Positions 14,412 through 21,571 of a stretch of 21,571 nucleotides of DNA are shown piece by piece; positions within the stretch are counted from its first letter, which is position 1, and each line of letters begins with the position of its first letter. A program made the translations under genes and the position numbers. The stretch is from SVTX01 sp045658225. Its GTDB lineage: Bacteria > Bacillota > Clostridia > Oscillospirales > CAG-272. The notes below the pieces were generated by a model. It saw only the letters and a list, made by a program, of their open reading frames with translations. It was not told where the DNA came from and made no database searches. The stretch spans positions 1-21,571 of the forward strand of contig JAZOUO010000007.1 in the NCBI GenBank assembly GCA_045658225.1, given 5' to 3'.

Positions 14412-16115
14412 TTATTTTCCAAACACAACAGTAACGGTTGTACCGATGCCGAAGTCGCTCTCAATGGAAAGTTCCGCCCCGGAAATAGCGCAGATGTGCT
14501 TAACGATGGCAAGACCAAGTCCCGTGCCGCCGATGCGCTTTGAGTGGGATTTGTCAACACGGTAGAATCGTTCACAAAGCCTCGGTAGGTGTTCTTTTTC
14601 AATGCCGATACCCGTATCCTTGACTTGCAAGCATACGCCTGTATGCGTATTGCTTACAGAAACTGTAACAGTTCCGCCGTCCTTGTTATATTTCACAGCG
14701 TTGGATACAAGGTTTTCAATCAACTCATAGATCATGTTTTGGTCGGCAACAAGCTTCGCCTTGCCAACAATCTCGGTGCTGATATTTTTCTTTTTGATCT
14801 CTTCCGAAAGTTCTCCGATAACCTCGCTTGCTATTGCTTCAAGCGAAACCTCTGTCAAGGATTTCTCGGGAGTATCTCCGCTTTCGATTTTTGAAAGCAT
14901 AAGCATATCCGAAATAAGAGAACCTAGTCGCAGGCTTTCTTTATAGATACGAGCTATCTGCTTCTTCGAACCTTCGTCAATACCTTCCTTGTTTAGAAGA
15001 ACCTCGGAGAAGCCTTGTAGAACGGTGATAGGCGTTTTCAGCTCGTGAGAAGCGTTGGCGAAGAAGTCGCTCTTTTGCTTCTCGATCAGCTTTTCCTTCG
15101 TGATATCCGTAACGATAAGTATTGCGGAAATATCATCGGAAATCGTTGCATCGGTCACCTTGCTGATAACCACCGAGAGTTGCATTTCATTGTATGTACA
15201 AGTGAAAGCATAATCTTCGCCGAGGTGTTTGGTAATCTTCTCGTAAAGGGGAAGGTTTTCGATCAAGAATACGAGGTCGCGCCCATTATCGTGATGTGTT
15301 CCGTTAAATGTGGATAATGCGCTCTTGTTTGCAAAAACAATCCTTTTGTTTCTGTCAAGCGCAATAATGCTTTGCGATACGTTGTCAAGAACCGTGTTAA
15401 GTTTGACGCGCTCACCGTCCGCAATACGAATATGGCTATGAATGTTTGCATTAAGGTCGTTTATCTGATTCAATACGCCGAACAGCTCCGGTTCACTCAT
15501 GTCCGTTTTAATTGGCGTATACTGTCCTTCATTAAGGCTTTTTAGGCTCTCTCCAATCTCCGTAACCTTGAATGATACGCTACGGGAAATAAAAGTCGAA
15601 AGAACAAAAGAAAGGATAAGCGAAACAATAAGAACAAGTATGAATAGCGGAATAATTGCTGTGAAGTACGGTGTCACCTGGCTGCTTCTTACCGCAAGTC
15701 GCAGAATGACTTCTGTACCGTCCGAAAGGGCGGTTTTGGTTGCGTAATAGGTCATATCGCACTTGAAGGTTTCCGAATATCTCTCAACAGTATCGGGCTT
15801 GCCTGCAAGCGCATTTTTAATTTCTTCACGGTCAGCATGATTGCCAAGCTCCGCTTTGGTGTCGCTCTCGTAGAGCGTATTGCCGTCAAGGTCGAAAATT
15901 GTTATACGAAGCTCCGGGTTATCCGAGTACTTGTTAAAAACGGTAAAATCGCTCTGCTCATTCATAAGAGCAGCGGCAAGTTCGGTTTCGTCCTTCAACC
16001 GTTTGTTTACGATGTTGTTGGTGTTCATATTGACGGCAACAATGCCAAATACAAACATCAACAGAACGGTGACGAGAGAAACGGTAAAAACTCTGTAAAA
16101 TATCTTCTTTTTCAT
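14412..16115 (-). CDS. phoR: phosphate regulon sensor histidine kinase PhoR
   Basis: 567 residues. Two membrane segments (about 10-30 and 150-174) enclose an extracytoplasmic domain of about 120 residues. A HAMP-like linker, a PAS domain (about 240-338) and a HisKA dimerisation domain with S-H357-E-L-K-T-P follow. The HATPase domain has an N box N468-x3-N472, D500-T-G-I-G and G529-G-T-G-L-G. PhoR autophosphorylates at the histidine and passes phosphate to PhoB when phosphate is scarce, under control of PhoU and the Pst transporter. The ATG overlaps the phoB stop (ATGA), so kinase and regulator are coupled. It is the last gene of the pst-pho operon. Confidence 0.93.
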   Translation of the reverse strand: MKKKIFYRVFTVSLVTVLLMFVFGIVAVNMNTNNIVNKRLKDETELAAALMNEQSDFTVFNKYSDNPELRITIFDLDGNTLYESDTKAELGNHADREEIKNALAGKPDTVERYSETFKCDMTYYATKTALSDGTEVILRLAVRSSQVTPYFTAIIPLFILVLIVSLILSFVLSTFISRSVSFKVTEIGESLKSLNEGQYTPIKTDMSEPELFGVLNQINDLNANIHSHIRIADGERVKLNTVLDNVSQSIIALDRNKRIVFANKSALSTFNGTHHDNGRDLVFLIENLPLYEKITKHLGEDYAFTCTYNEMQLSVVISKVTDATISDDISAILIVTDITKEKLIEKQKSDFFANASHELKTPITVLQGFSEVLLNKEGIDEGSKKQIARIYKESLRLGSLISDMLMLSKIESGDTPEKSLTEVSLEAIASEVIGELSEEIKKKNISTEIVGKAKLVADQNMIYELIENLVSNAVKYNKDGGTVTVSVSNTHTGVCLQVKDTGIGIEKEHLPRLCERFYRVDKSHSKRIGGTGLGLAIVKHICAISGAELSIESDFGIGTTVTVVFGK

Positions 16116-16777
16116 TGTCTTTCAAAGCGATAGCCGATACCGCGCACAGTTACGATTACATCGCTGCCTCCGTTTGTCTTAATCTTTTCTCTAAGTTGTG
16201 CGACGTGCATATCAAGCGTTCTTGTTTCGCCCATAAATCCATCACCCCACACCTCGCGAAAAAGCTCCTCGCGCTCTACGGTGACTCCGGCTTTGCTGAT
16301 CAAAAGCTTCAGAAGCTTGAACTCCTTTAGGGTAAGTCCTAAATCCTTGCCCTCGTAGAAAATCTTATATACATTGTTATCGACAACGAAGCCGTTTTGG
16401 TTTCTAATGTGGAGATTGGCGCGGCGAAGATTGGTCTTGACACGGGCGATCAGCTCAAGAACAGAGAAGGGCTTGGTCATATAATCATCTGCCCCCTTGT
16501 TGAGTCCCTTTACTGCGCTTATCTCGTCGGATTTTGCGCTTACGATAATGACAGGGATTTTTTCGTCAATCTCTCGAATCTTTGTCAGAATCGTATATCC
16601 GTCCATATCGGGTAGCATTATATCAAGAATTACAAGACTTGGGCGCGCCTTCTCGAAGCATTCGAAAAAGTCGTGTCCGTTCTCAAACATTTTTGTGACG
16701 AATACACCCTCAAAGGCACCGTCATACAGCTCTCTTATACCTTCATCATCTTCAACAATGTAAATAAGTGCTTCCAT
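16112..16777 (-). CDS. phoB: phosphate regulon response regulator PhoB (PhoP-type)
   Basis: 221 residues: a receiver domain with acidic pocket E9-D10-D11, phospho-acceptor D52 (L-D-I-M-L-P-D-M-D-G), and K102 in T-K-P-F. A C-terminal OmpR/PhoB winged helix follows (about 125-221), with the recognition region E-T-R-T-L-D-M-H-V-A-Q-L-R-x-K-I and a final G-I-G-Y-R-F. Its likely targets include the TTTACA-type repeats before pstS. The ATG shares one base with the phoU stop (TAATG), and there is no strong ribosome site, so translation probably depends on coupling to phoU. Confidence 0.92.
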   Translation of the reverse strand: MEALIYIVEDDEGIRELYDGAFEGVFVTKMFENGHDFFECFEKARPSLVILDIMLPDMDGYTILTKIREIDEKIPVIIVSAKSDEISAVKGLNKGADDYMTKPFSVLELIARVKTNLRRANLHIRNQNGFVVDNNVYKIFYEGKDLGLTLKEFKLLKLLISKAGVTVEREELFREVWGDGFMGETRTLDMHVAQLREKIKTNGGSDVIVTVRGIGYRFERQ

Positions 16778-17430
16778 TAAAACTTTTGATGTACCCCCGT
16801 TTCGTTATATTTTGTCCACTCGGCAACGTTCACGGCGTGATCGCCGATACGCTCCAAGTATTTTGCAACCATCATAAGCTCGATTGCTTGGTCGCCATTA
16901 TTTCCGTCCTTCTTAATAAGCTCAATGAGCTCTGTTTTGACCGTAACAAAAAGATCATCCATCTGATCGTCAAGCGCAATAACCTCATCAGCGAGAGATT
17001 CGTCGTTGTTGATAAAGGAATTTACGCTTTCTCTGACCATTTTTATCGCAAGATTGCCCATAGCGGTGATGTGTGTGAGCTTCTTGATATATGCGTCGCC
17101 CGGCATCGTGTAAACAAGGTCGCCGATATCTGCGGCTTGATCTCCAAAGCGCTCGATGTCGGTAATCATCTTGAGCGCGGTGGATACCTCGCGGAAATCC
17201 TTTGCCACGGGCTGTTGCTTTAAGAGAATACGCATACACTTCTTCTCAATTGCCATCTCGTACTCATCCACGCGCTTATCCATAACGCCGATGCTTTTAC
17301 CAAGCTCACGGTCGCGGTTCACAAGAGCGGTGATGGCATCTGAGATCATCTTCTCGGTTAAGCGACACATCTCAACAAGTTGTATTTTCAGGTCTGCAAG
17401 CTCTTCTTCAAATATTTTTCTGGTAGACAT
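16777..17430 (-). CDS. phoU: phosphate transport regulator PhoU
   Basis: 217 residues, all helical, with the two PhoU repeats each carrying the metal-binding motif E-R-x-G-D: E93-R-F-G-D97 and E193-R-I-G-D197-H-A-V-N-V-A-E. PhoU links the PstSCAB transporter to the PhoR kinase and restrains signalling when phosphate is plentiful. The start at 17430 is chosen because AGGAG (17442-17438) lies just upstream; extended in-frame sequence further upstream overlaps pstB. It lies 40 nt after pstB. Confidence 0.95.
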   Translation of the reverse strand: MSTRKIFEEELADLKIQLVEMCRLTEKMISDAITALVNRDRELGKSIGVMDKRVDEYEMAIEKKCMRILLKQQPVAKDFREVSTALKMITDIERFGDQAADIGDLVYTMPGDAYIKKLTHITAMGNLAIKMVRESVNSFINNDESLADEVIALDDQMDDLFVTVKTELIELIKKDGNNGDQAIELMMVAKYLERIGDHAVNVAEWTKYNETGVHQKF

Positions 17431-17445
17431 ATCTATTCTCCTAAT

Positions 17446-17474
17446 ATTATACCATAACTTTGTTAAAAAATCAA
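17446..17474 (-). promoter_or_regulatory. possible internal promoter for phoU-phoB-phoR
   Basis: On the minus strand TTGATT (17474-17469) and TATAAT (17451-17446) are 17 bases apart, at the pstB stop. The expected start near 17439 falls inside the phoU ribosome site, which weakens the case. Confidence 0.3.
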
Positions 17475-18241
17475 CCGAATCTTCCCGTAATATAACGCTC
17501 TGTGCGCTCGTCGTGGGGGGAGGTGAAGATGTCATCGGTGTTGCCGTACTCAACAAGTTCGCCGAGAAGGAAGAATGCCGTCTTGTCGGCAATTCTCGTT
17601 GCCTGTTGCATATTGTGTGTGACGATAACGATAGTCAAATCTTTTTTAAGCTCATCCATAAGCTCCTCAATCTTACCCGTAGAGATAGGATCGAGAGCAG
17701 AGGTGGGTTCATCCATAAGCAAAACCTTTGGACTTGCGGCAAGAGAGCGTGCAATACAAAGTCTTTGCTGCTGACCGCCACTCATACCGAGAGCATTTTT
17801 GCGAAGTCTGTCCTTGACCTCATCCCAAATGCTTGCACGGCGCAAAGATTGTTCAACAATCTCGTCAAGCTCACTCTTTTTGGTAATACCGAAGGTTCTT
17901 GGAGCAAAAGCTATATTATCGTATATGCTCATCGGGAACGGATTGGGCTTTTGAAATACCATTCCGACATTTTTGCGGAGAAGATTCACATCGGTTTCCT
18001 TGTCGAAAATATCAACACCGCCGATACGGTATTCACCTTCAATACGGCAGCCCTCTACAAGGTCGTTCATTCTGTTGAAAATTTTGAGGAAAGTGGACTT
18101 TCCACATCCTGAAGGTCCGATCAACGCCGTGACCTCTTTTGCGGGGATCTCTATATTTATATCTTTCAAAGCGTGAAAGTCACCGTAATAAAGGTTGCAT
18201 CCCTTTGCGGTGATGTTCATACAGCCAGTAAACTCATTCAT
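17471..18241 (-). CDS. pstB: phosphate ABC transporter ATP-binding protein PstB
   Basis: 256 residues, the usual PstB size. Walker A is G42-P-S-G-C-G-K-S-T50, the Q loop is F-Q97-K-P-N-P-F-P (typical of PstB), the signature M-S-G-G-Q-Q-Q-R is at 153-160, Walker B is L-L-M-D177-E178-P-T, and the switch histidine is H209. It hydrolyses ATP to drive phosphate import through PstC-PstA. The ATG at 18241 follows AAGGAG. The gap of 94 nt from pstA is the longest in the operon and holds a hairpin. Confidence 0.97.
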   Translation of the reverse strand: MNEFTGCMNITAKGCNLYYGDFHALKDINIEIPAKEVTALIGPSGCGKSTFLKIFNRMNDLVEGCRIEGEYRIGGVDIFDKETDVNLLRKNVGMVFQKPNPFPMSIYDNIAFAPRTFGITKKSELDEIVEQSLRRASIWDEVKDRLRKNALGMSGGQQQRLCIARSLAASPKVLLMDEPTSALDPISTGKIEELMDELKKDLTIVIVTHNMQQATRIADKTAFFLLGELVEYGNTDDIFTSPHDERTERYITGRFG

Positions 18242-18266
18242 GTTTTTCTCCTTATACAAGTTATGG

Positions 18267-18287
18267 GAGTTTTCACAGCGAAAACTC
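18267..18287 (-). repeat. hairpin between pstA and pstB
   Basis: GAGTTTTC and GAAAACTC pair perfectly over 8 bp around a 5-nt loop, within the 94-nt pstA-pstB gap. No T tract follows. It may act as a processing or stability element in the pst transcript. Confidence 0.5.
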
Positions 18288-18335
18288 GTGCGCGAAGCAG
18301 TGTTATTAAAATTCAGATGGAGGCTCATCTTCGCG

Positions 18336-19163
18336 CTAATCTCCATAAGTAGATTTTTTAATCAGATTACCGATCCAACTTGCGAACAGGTTCAGTATCA
18401 TAACAAACACAAGAAGTACAACAGCCGTTGCTGCCGCTTCATCGGGATAACCGTGGCTTGCGAAATAATAAATGTCGAGAGCAAGGCTCGTTCCGGGGGA
18501 CATCAAAGACTCGGGAACCTTGTTGACGACCATATTGATCGTAAGGAGGAGAACCGCACTCTCGGAAACGACACGACCAATGGCGAGAATAATTGCGGTT
18601 ACGATTCCGCCCGCGGCAGAGGGAAGGACAATTTTGAAAATAGTTCTGACCTTACTCGTACCGAGCGCATATGCGCCTTCGCGAAGTCCGCCCTGCACGG
18701 AAAGCAGGCTCTCCTGCGTGGATCTGACGATGGTAGGCAATATCATAATCGCAAGCGTGATGCCACCTGCAAGCATCGAATAGCCCCAACCGAAAGCAAC
18801 CACGAAAATCAGATATCCGAAAAGACCGTAAACAATACTCGGAATACCTGCGAGTGTTTCGGTGGCGACCTGTACGATCTTAACAAACTTACCTTTGTTG
18901 TTAGTATATTCGACAAGAAATATAGCACTGGCAACTCCAATAGGAACTGCTATAATAGCGGCAATTCCGACAAGTTCAAGCGTACCGACAAGCGCAGGCA
19001 AAAGAGTCGGTGCATCGGGATTATATTCACCGAAAATAAGATTAAAGGACAACTTGTCAACTCCGTTTATGAGTACATATGCAACGACTGCGACAAGAGC
19101 AATTAAGGAAATTATGAGCGCGACAATGCAAACGTATTTAAATGCAGAATATAATTTTCTCAT
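18336..19163 (-). CDS. pstA: phosphate ABC transporter permease PstA
   Basis: 275 residues with about six membrane segments. Family landmarks are A-G-I-P-S-I-V-Y-G-L-F-G and the coupling (EAA) region, followed by A-I-G-R-V-V-S-E-S-A. It forms the phosphate channel with PstC. The start overlaps the pstC stop (ATGA), with GAGGTG upstream as ribosome site. The C-terminus ends K-K-S-T-Y-G-D. Confidence 0.95.
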   Translation of the reverse strand: MRKLYSAFKYVCIVALIISLIALVAVVAYVLINGVDKLSFNLIFGEYNPDAPTLLPALVGTLELVGIAAIIAVPIGVASAIFLVEYTNNKGKFVKIVQVATETLAGIPSIVYGLFGYLIFVVAFGWGYSMLAGGITLAIMILPTIVRSTQESLLSVQGGLREGAYALGTSKVRTIFKIVLPSAAGGIVTAIILAIGRVVSESAVLLLTINMVVNKVPESLMSPGTSLALDIYYFASHGYPDEAAATAVVLLVFVMILNLFASWIGNLIKKSTYGD

Positions 19164-20080
19164 TTTTTTGCACCTCGTCTTTCCTTTTTGTCGGCGATCT
19201 TGTCGCTTTTATCTTTTTTAAGCAACGAAAAGCTGACGTTAAGTATCAAAGTGAATACGAACAGTACAACGCCCGTTGCTATAAGCGCGGAAAGTGCGTC
19301 GCCGTCAAGCTCAAGCGCACCCATAGCAATGTTTGCAGTCATAGTTCTCACGCTTTGGAACAAGCTTTCGGGCATTTCGGGACTTCCGCCGATGACCATA
19401 ATCACCGCCATCGTTTCGCCGATAGCTCGTCCGATAGCAAGAACAACGCCGGCAAGAATACCGCTTTTTGCGGCAGGCAACATGATTTTGAAGGTGGCTT
19501 GCTCCTTGGTTGCACCAAGAGCGAGTGCGCCCTCGTAATAATTGCTTGGAACGCTGTTCAAGGAATCAAGGCTTACGCTGACGATGGTCGGCAGAATCAT
19601 AATGCCGAGAACGAGCGATGCCGAAAGAATACCGTAGCCAACGCCCGTAGGTGAAACGTAATCTCTGATAATTGGAACGATGATCGTCATACCGAACAAA
19701 CCGAAGATAACCGACGGAATACCTGCGAGCAGATTGATCATCTGTCTGATGGGAGCTACGAGCTTTTTCGGGCAGAACTTGTAAAGGGCTATTGCCGTGA
19801 GAAGTCCTATACCGATGCCTATTATAACGGACAGTGCTGTCACATAAAGCGAAGCAACGATCATCGGGAATACTCCGTAGCTTGGGGTGTCCGCAAGCGG
19901 CGCCCAATTACTTCCAAATAAGAATTTTGCAAAGCCCGTCTTTGCGATAAACGGCACTCCGCTTACTAACAGAAATACCGTTATCGTTGTGAGCGCAAGT
20001 ATTGAAAAGATCGCGGAGAAAAGGAACACTCCGCGCATTACCTTTTCTCTCGCGTTGATAAATCCGTAAAGATTTTTCAT
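19160..20080 (-). CDS. pstC: phosphate ABC transporter permease PstC
   Basis: 306 residues with about six membrane segments and the PstC landmarks F-L-F-G-S-N-W-A-P, A-G-I-P-S-V-I-F-G-L-F-G-M and A-I-G-R-A-I-G-E-T-M-A-V. The cytoplasmic C-terminus is strongly basic (K-K-D-K-S-D-K-I-A-D-K-K-E-R-R). The start at 20080 lies one base after the pstS stop. No strong ribosome site is seen, so translation is probably coupled to pstS. Longer in-frame sequence upstream overlaps pstS and is rejected as the start. Confidence 0.95.
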   Translation of the reverse strand: MKNLYGFINAREKVMRGVFLFSAIFSILALTTITVFLLVSGVPFIAKTGFAKFLFGSNWAPLADTPSYGVFPMIVASLYVTALSVIIGIGIGLLTAIALYKFCPKKLVAPIRQMINLLAGIPSVIFGLFGMTIIVPIIRDYVSPTGVGYGILSASLVLGIMILPTIVSVSLDSLNSVPSNYYEGALALGATKEQATFKIMLPAAKSGILAGVVLAIGRAIGETMAVIMVIGGSPEMPESLFQSVRTMTANIAMGALELDGDALSALIATGVVLFVFTLILNVSFSLLKKDKSDKIADKKERRGAKK

Positions 20081-20081
20081 A

Positions 20082-20957
20082 TTACTTCGTAACGCCTGCC
20101 CAAGTCTTGATAGCAGAATCGCCTGCATCTACGTTGTAGATGTTCTTCAGATCCTCAAGAGAAATATTGTCAAAGGTGTTCGCCTTGTTGACGATTACAG
20201 CAATTCCGTCCTTTGCGACCTCGTAGTAGGTGCAGTTATCAGCTTTAGATGAGTTGAAGGTTTCCGAGATCATACCGAAATCGGAGACGCCGTTCTTTGC
20301 GTCGTTGTAACCCGTGCCGCTTCCACCGCCACCAACCGTAACGCTGACACCGCTTTGCATTTCCTCAAATTTAGCGGCAAGCTTCTCCATCAAGGGCTTG
20401 AGCGAGGTGCTTCCCGAAATTGCAATCTTGCCCGAAAGTCCGGGAACTACGGTGTAAGCAACCGCGCCTTCTTTTGTGGAAACATAGCCGTTATCTGAAA
20501 TAATGGTCTGCGCATCAGAGCTCTGGAGGAAGGCAAGGAATGCGGTATTGACTTCGCTTGAAACTTTGCTCTCTTGATATACAATATTGAGAGGACGTGA
20601 GATCTTGTATGTGCCGTTCTTGATATTTTCAAGAGTGGGCTCTACGCCATCAACCTTAAGAACCTTTACATCATCGGTGATGTAGCCAAGGCTATCGTAG
20701 CCAATTGCGAGGGGATTACCCTTGACCTCTTGAAGAACGGCAGCTGTTCCCGTTGAAACGATAACGCCCGAAACGTCTGTCTTGCCTTTGAGCCCGATGA
20801 TCTCCATAAATGCGGATTTGGTTCCGCTTCCGTCTTCGCGGGTGTCAACGCTTATATTCTTGTTCTCATCGAACTTTGCGCCACCGCAAGATGTTAGCGC
20901 ACCAAGGGTGCAAATAGTAAGTGCGAATGTGAGTATGAGTGCAAACATCTTTTTCAT
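20082..20957 (-). CDS. pstS: phosphate-binding lipoprotein PstS, apparently circularly permuted
   Basis: 291 residues. The signal peptide ends in the lipobox L21-T-S-C24, and the protein is the first gene of the pst operon. The order of conserved blocks is unusual. Residues 35-160 match the canonical C-terminal half: R40-E-D-G-S44-G-T, G-N-P-L-A-I-G-Y, L-K-V-D-G-V-E-P-T, and a final S-D-N-G-Y-V. Residues 176-291 match the canonical N-terminal half: I-S-G-S183-T-S-L-K-P-L, G-S213-G-T-G, D226-F-G-M, K-D-G-I-A-V-I-V-N, and L-E-D-L-K-N-I-Y ending in T-W. All phosphate-contact loops known in PstS are present. The function as extracellular phosphate capture for PstCAB is well supported by family and operon. 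The start follows AAGGAG, behind a Pho-box-like promoter. Confidence 0.9.
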   Translation of the reverse strand: MKKMFALILTFALTICTLGALTSCGGAKFDENKNISVDTREDGSGTKSAFMEIIGLKGKTDVSGVIVSTGTAAVLQEVKGNPLAIGYDSLGYITDDVKVLKVDGVEPTLENIKNGTYKISRPLNIVYQESKVSSEVNTAFLAFLQSSDAQTIISDNGYVSTKEGAVAYTVVPGLSGKIAISGSTSLKPLMEKLAAKFEEMQSGVSVTVGGGGSGTGYNDAKNGVSDFGMISETFNSSKADNCTYYEVAKDGIAVIVNKANTFDNISLEDLKNIYNVDAGDSAIKTWAGVTK

Positions 20958-20991
20958 TGTTCAAAATCTCCTTTTCGTGTTTTGCACCATA

Positions 20992-21020
20992 ATTATACCG
21001 CAAAAGAATTCCCCTAACCA
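20992..21020 (-). promoter_or_regulatory. pstS promoter with weak -35 element
   Basis: On the minus strand TATAAT (20997-20992) has a poor -35, TGGTTA (21020-21015), 17 bases upstream. A strong -10 with a weak -35 directly beside repeats is typical of activator-dependent pho promoters. The leader would be about 28 nt. Confidence 0.65.
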
Positions 21021-21024
21021 CCAT

Positions 21025-21057
21025 AGTAAAGTACGAGGAATGTAATGTTTATGTAAA
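21025..21057 (-). promoter_or_regulatory. candidate Pho box (TTTACA-type direct repeats)
   Basis: Reading the minus strand, TTTACA (21057-21052) and ATTACA (21046-21041) are exactly 11 bases apart. This spacing is that of PhoP/PhoB-bound direct repeats (TTAACA-like in Bacillus). A further TTTACT lies at 21030-21025, next to the weak -35. The encoded PhoB is the likely ligand. Confidence 0.6.
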
Positions 21058-21084
21058 TTAGCAAAAACCAAACAAAACGGAATA

Positions 21085-21110
21085 GGACGGACAGCCGAAG
21101 CTGTCCGCCC
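21085..21110 (-). terminator. UUCG-capped hairpin downstream of pgsA
   Basis: GGACGGACAGC and GCTGTCCGCCC form an 11-bp stem with one mismatch; on the minus strand the loop is TTCG closed by C-G, the very stable UUCG tetraloop. A T-rich run (TTTTGTTTGGTTTTT) follows about 10 bases later, so it may terminate pgsA. A second stem, CGCAGTT/AACTGCG, lies at 21133-21161, closer to the gene. The first hairpin could instead be a dispersed repeat. Confidence 0.55.
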
Positions 21111-21178
21111 TACATACCGAGTACCGCCTATACGCAGTTGATGTCCTTATGAGAAACTGCGCAAGTTGCTTTTTTATT

Positions 21179-21571
21179 TTATTTTTCAGGGTCGAGGTAT
21201 TTCCATGCGCCGCTGATGTAGTTTATTCCCGAAATGATTGTGAAAATTATCATAATGCCTGTCATAAAGAACGTAAGAGGAGGGAACTTACATACCCATC
21301 CGCCAAGTCCGAGAGAGGAGTAGATAACGGGTTCAACTATAGCCGCAACGACCGCGATTATCTGTGTGACGGTCTTTATCTTGCCAAGCATATTTGCCGC
21401 GATAACTACGTTCTTTTTGGACGACGCGATAAGTCTTATCGAGGTGACCGCAAGCTCGCGGAATACTACGATAACAAGCGAGGCAAAGTAAAGGGTCGCG
21501 AGGTTTTTGTTTGCTACTACCGCGTTGTAGTAGAATATGCAGACCATAGCGCCGATTACCATAAATTTATC
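21179..21571 (-). CDS. pgsA: CDP-diacylglycerol-glycerol-3-phosphate 3-phosphatidyltransferase, C-terminal part
   Basis: The last 130 residues are visible, beginning D-K-F-M-V-I-G-A at the window edge. The D appears to be the final aspartate of the CDP-alcohol phosphotransferase motif (D-x3-D), whose earlier part lies outside. Characteristic PgsA blocks follow: F-R-E-L-A-V-T-S-I-R-L-I-A, V-I-A-A-N-x-L-G-K-I-K-T-V-T-Q, and about three more membrane segments, ending Y-L-D-P-E-K. PgsA makes phosphatidylglycerol phosphate, precursor of phosphatidylglycerol, which is also the diacylglyceryl donor for Lgt. The gene is transcribed toward the pst operon, with about 220 nt between. Confidence 0.93.
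   Translation of the reverse strand, partial: DKFMVIGAMVCIFYYNAVVANKNLATLYFASLVIVVFRELAVTSIRLIASSKKNVVIAANMLGKIKTVTQIIAVVAAIVEPVIYSSLGLGGWVCKFPPLTFFMTGIMIIFTIISGINYISGAWKYLDPEK

Noticed and set aside
17156..18112. A 318-codon open frame on the plus strand, opposite phoU and pstB
   Set aside because: It lies antisense to two highly conserved genes, has no ribosome site, and its translation shows no domain or sensible composition.
18195..19106. A 303-codon open frame on the plus strand, opposite pstB and pstA
   Set aside because: It is antisense to conserved genes; the translation is rich in N, R, H and C with no recognisable motif, as expected of a frame shadow.

Overview
The window looks like the chromosome of an endospore-forming member of the Clostridia. 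It carries a complete eight-gene spoIIIA operon, a monomeric [FeFe] hydrogenase, AT-rich sigma-A-type promoters, strong Shine-Dalgarno sites and several TTG starts. Family or genus cannot be fixed from sequence alone. There is no sign of a prophage, insertion sequence, CRISPR array or tRNA/rRNA gene, and no gap without a gene exceeds 300 bases.

Layout. (1) 1-1109, minus strand: the start of rpsO (ribosomal protein S15) behind a good promoter and a leader of about 140 nt, then two half-size TSUP (TauE/SafE) permease genes. (2) 1233-7342, plus strand: a promoter, then ftsK/spoIIIE DNA translocase, an Lgt-like prolipoprotein diacylglyceryl transferase, a CPBP (CAAX-type) membrane protease and a group-B-like [FeFe] hydrogenase, closed by a strong terminator. 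(3) 7400-12336, plus strand: spoIIIAA to spoIIIAH, the mother-cell side of the sporulation feeding-tube/secretion-like channel, closed by a terminator. (4) 12428-14277, plus strand: a P-loop ATPase of the PRK06851 type, then a small leucine-rich-repeat lipoprotein with a perfect consensus promoter, closed by a bidirectional terminator. (5) 14412-21057, minus strand: a complete phosphate-starvation operon in the order pstS-pstC-pstA-pstB-phoU-phoB-phoR, preceded by a weak-(-35) promoter and TTTACA-type repeats that look like a Pho box. (6) 21179-21571, minus strand: the 3' part of pgsA, followed by a UUCG-capped hairpin.

How the parts work together. PstS captures phosphate, PstCAB imports it, PhoU relays transporter state to the PhoR kinase, and PhoB most likely acts back on the repeats before pstS. 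Lgt would lipidate PstS and the LRR lipoprotein, both of which have lipoboxes.

The most notable observation is that PstS appears circularly permuted. The canonical C-terminal half, with the R-x-D-G-S-G-T phosphate loop, comes first. The canonical N-terminal half, with the G-S-T, G-S-G-T-G and D-F-G loops, comes second. All expected ligand loops are present. Second is the PRK06851-type ATPase, whose second half looks like a degenerate copy of its first P-loop domain. Smaller points are a non-canonical Lgt signature, split TSUP halves, and unexplained hairpins inside the spoIIIA and pst operons.
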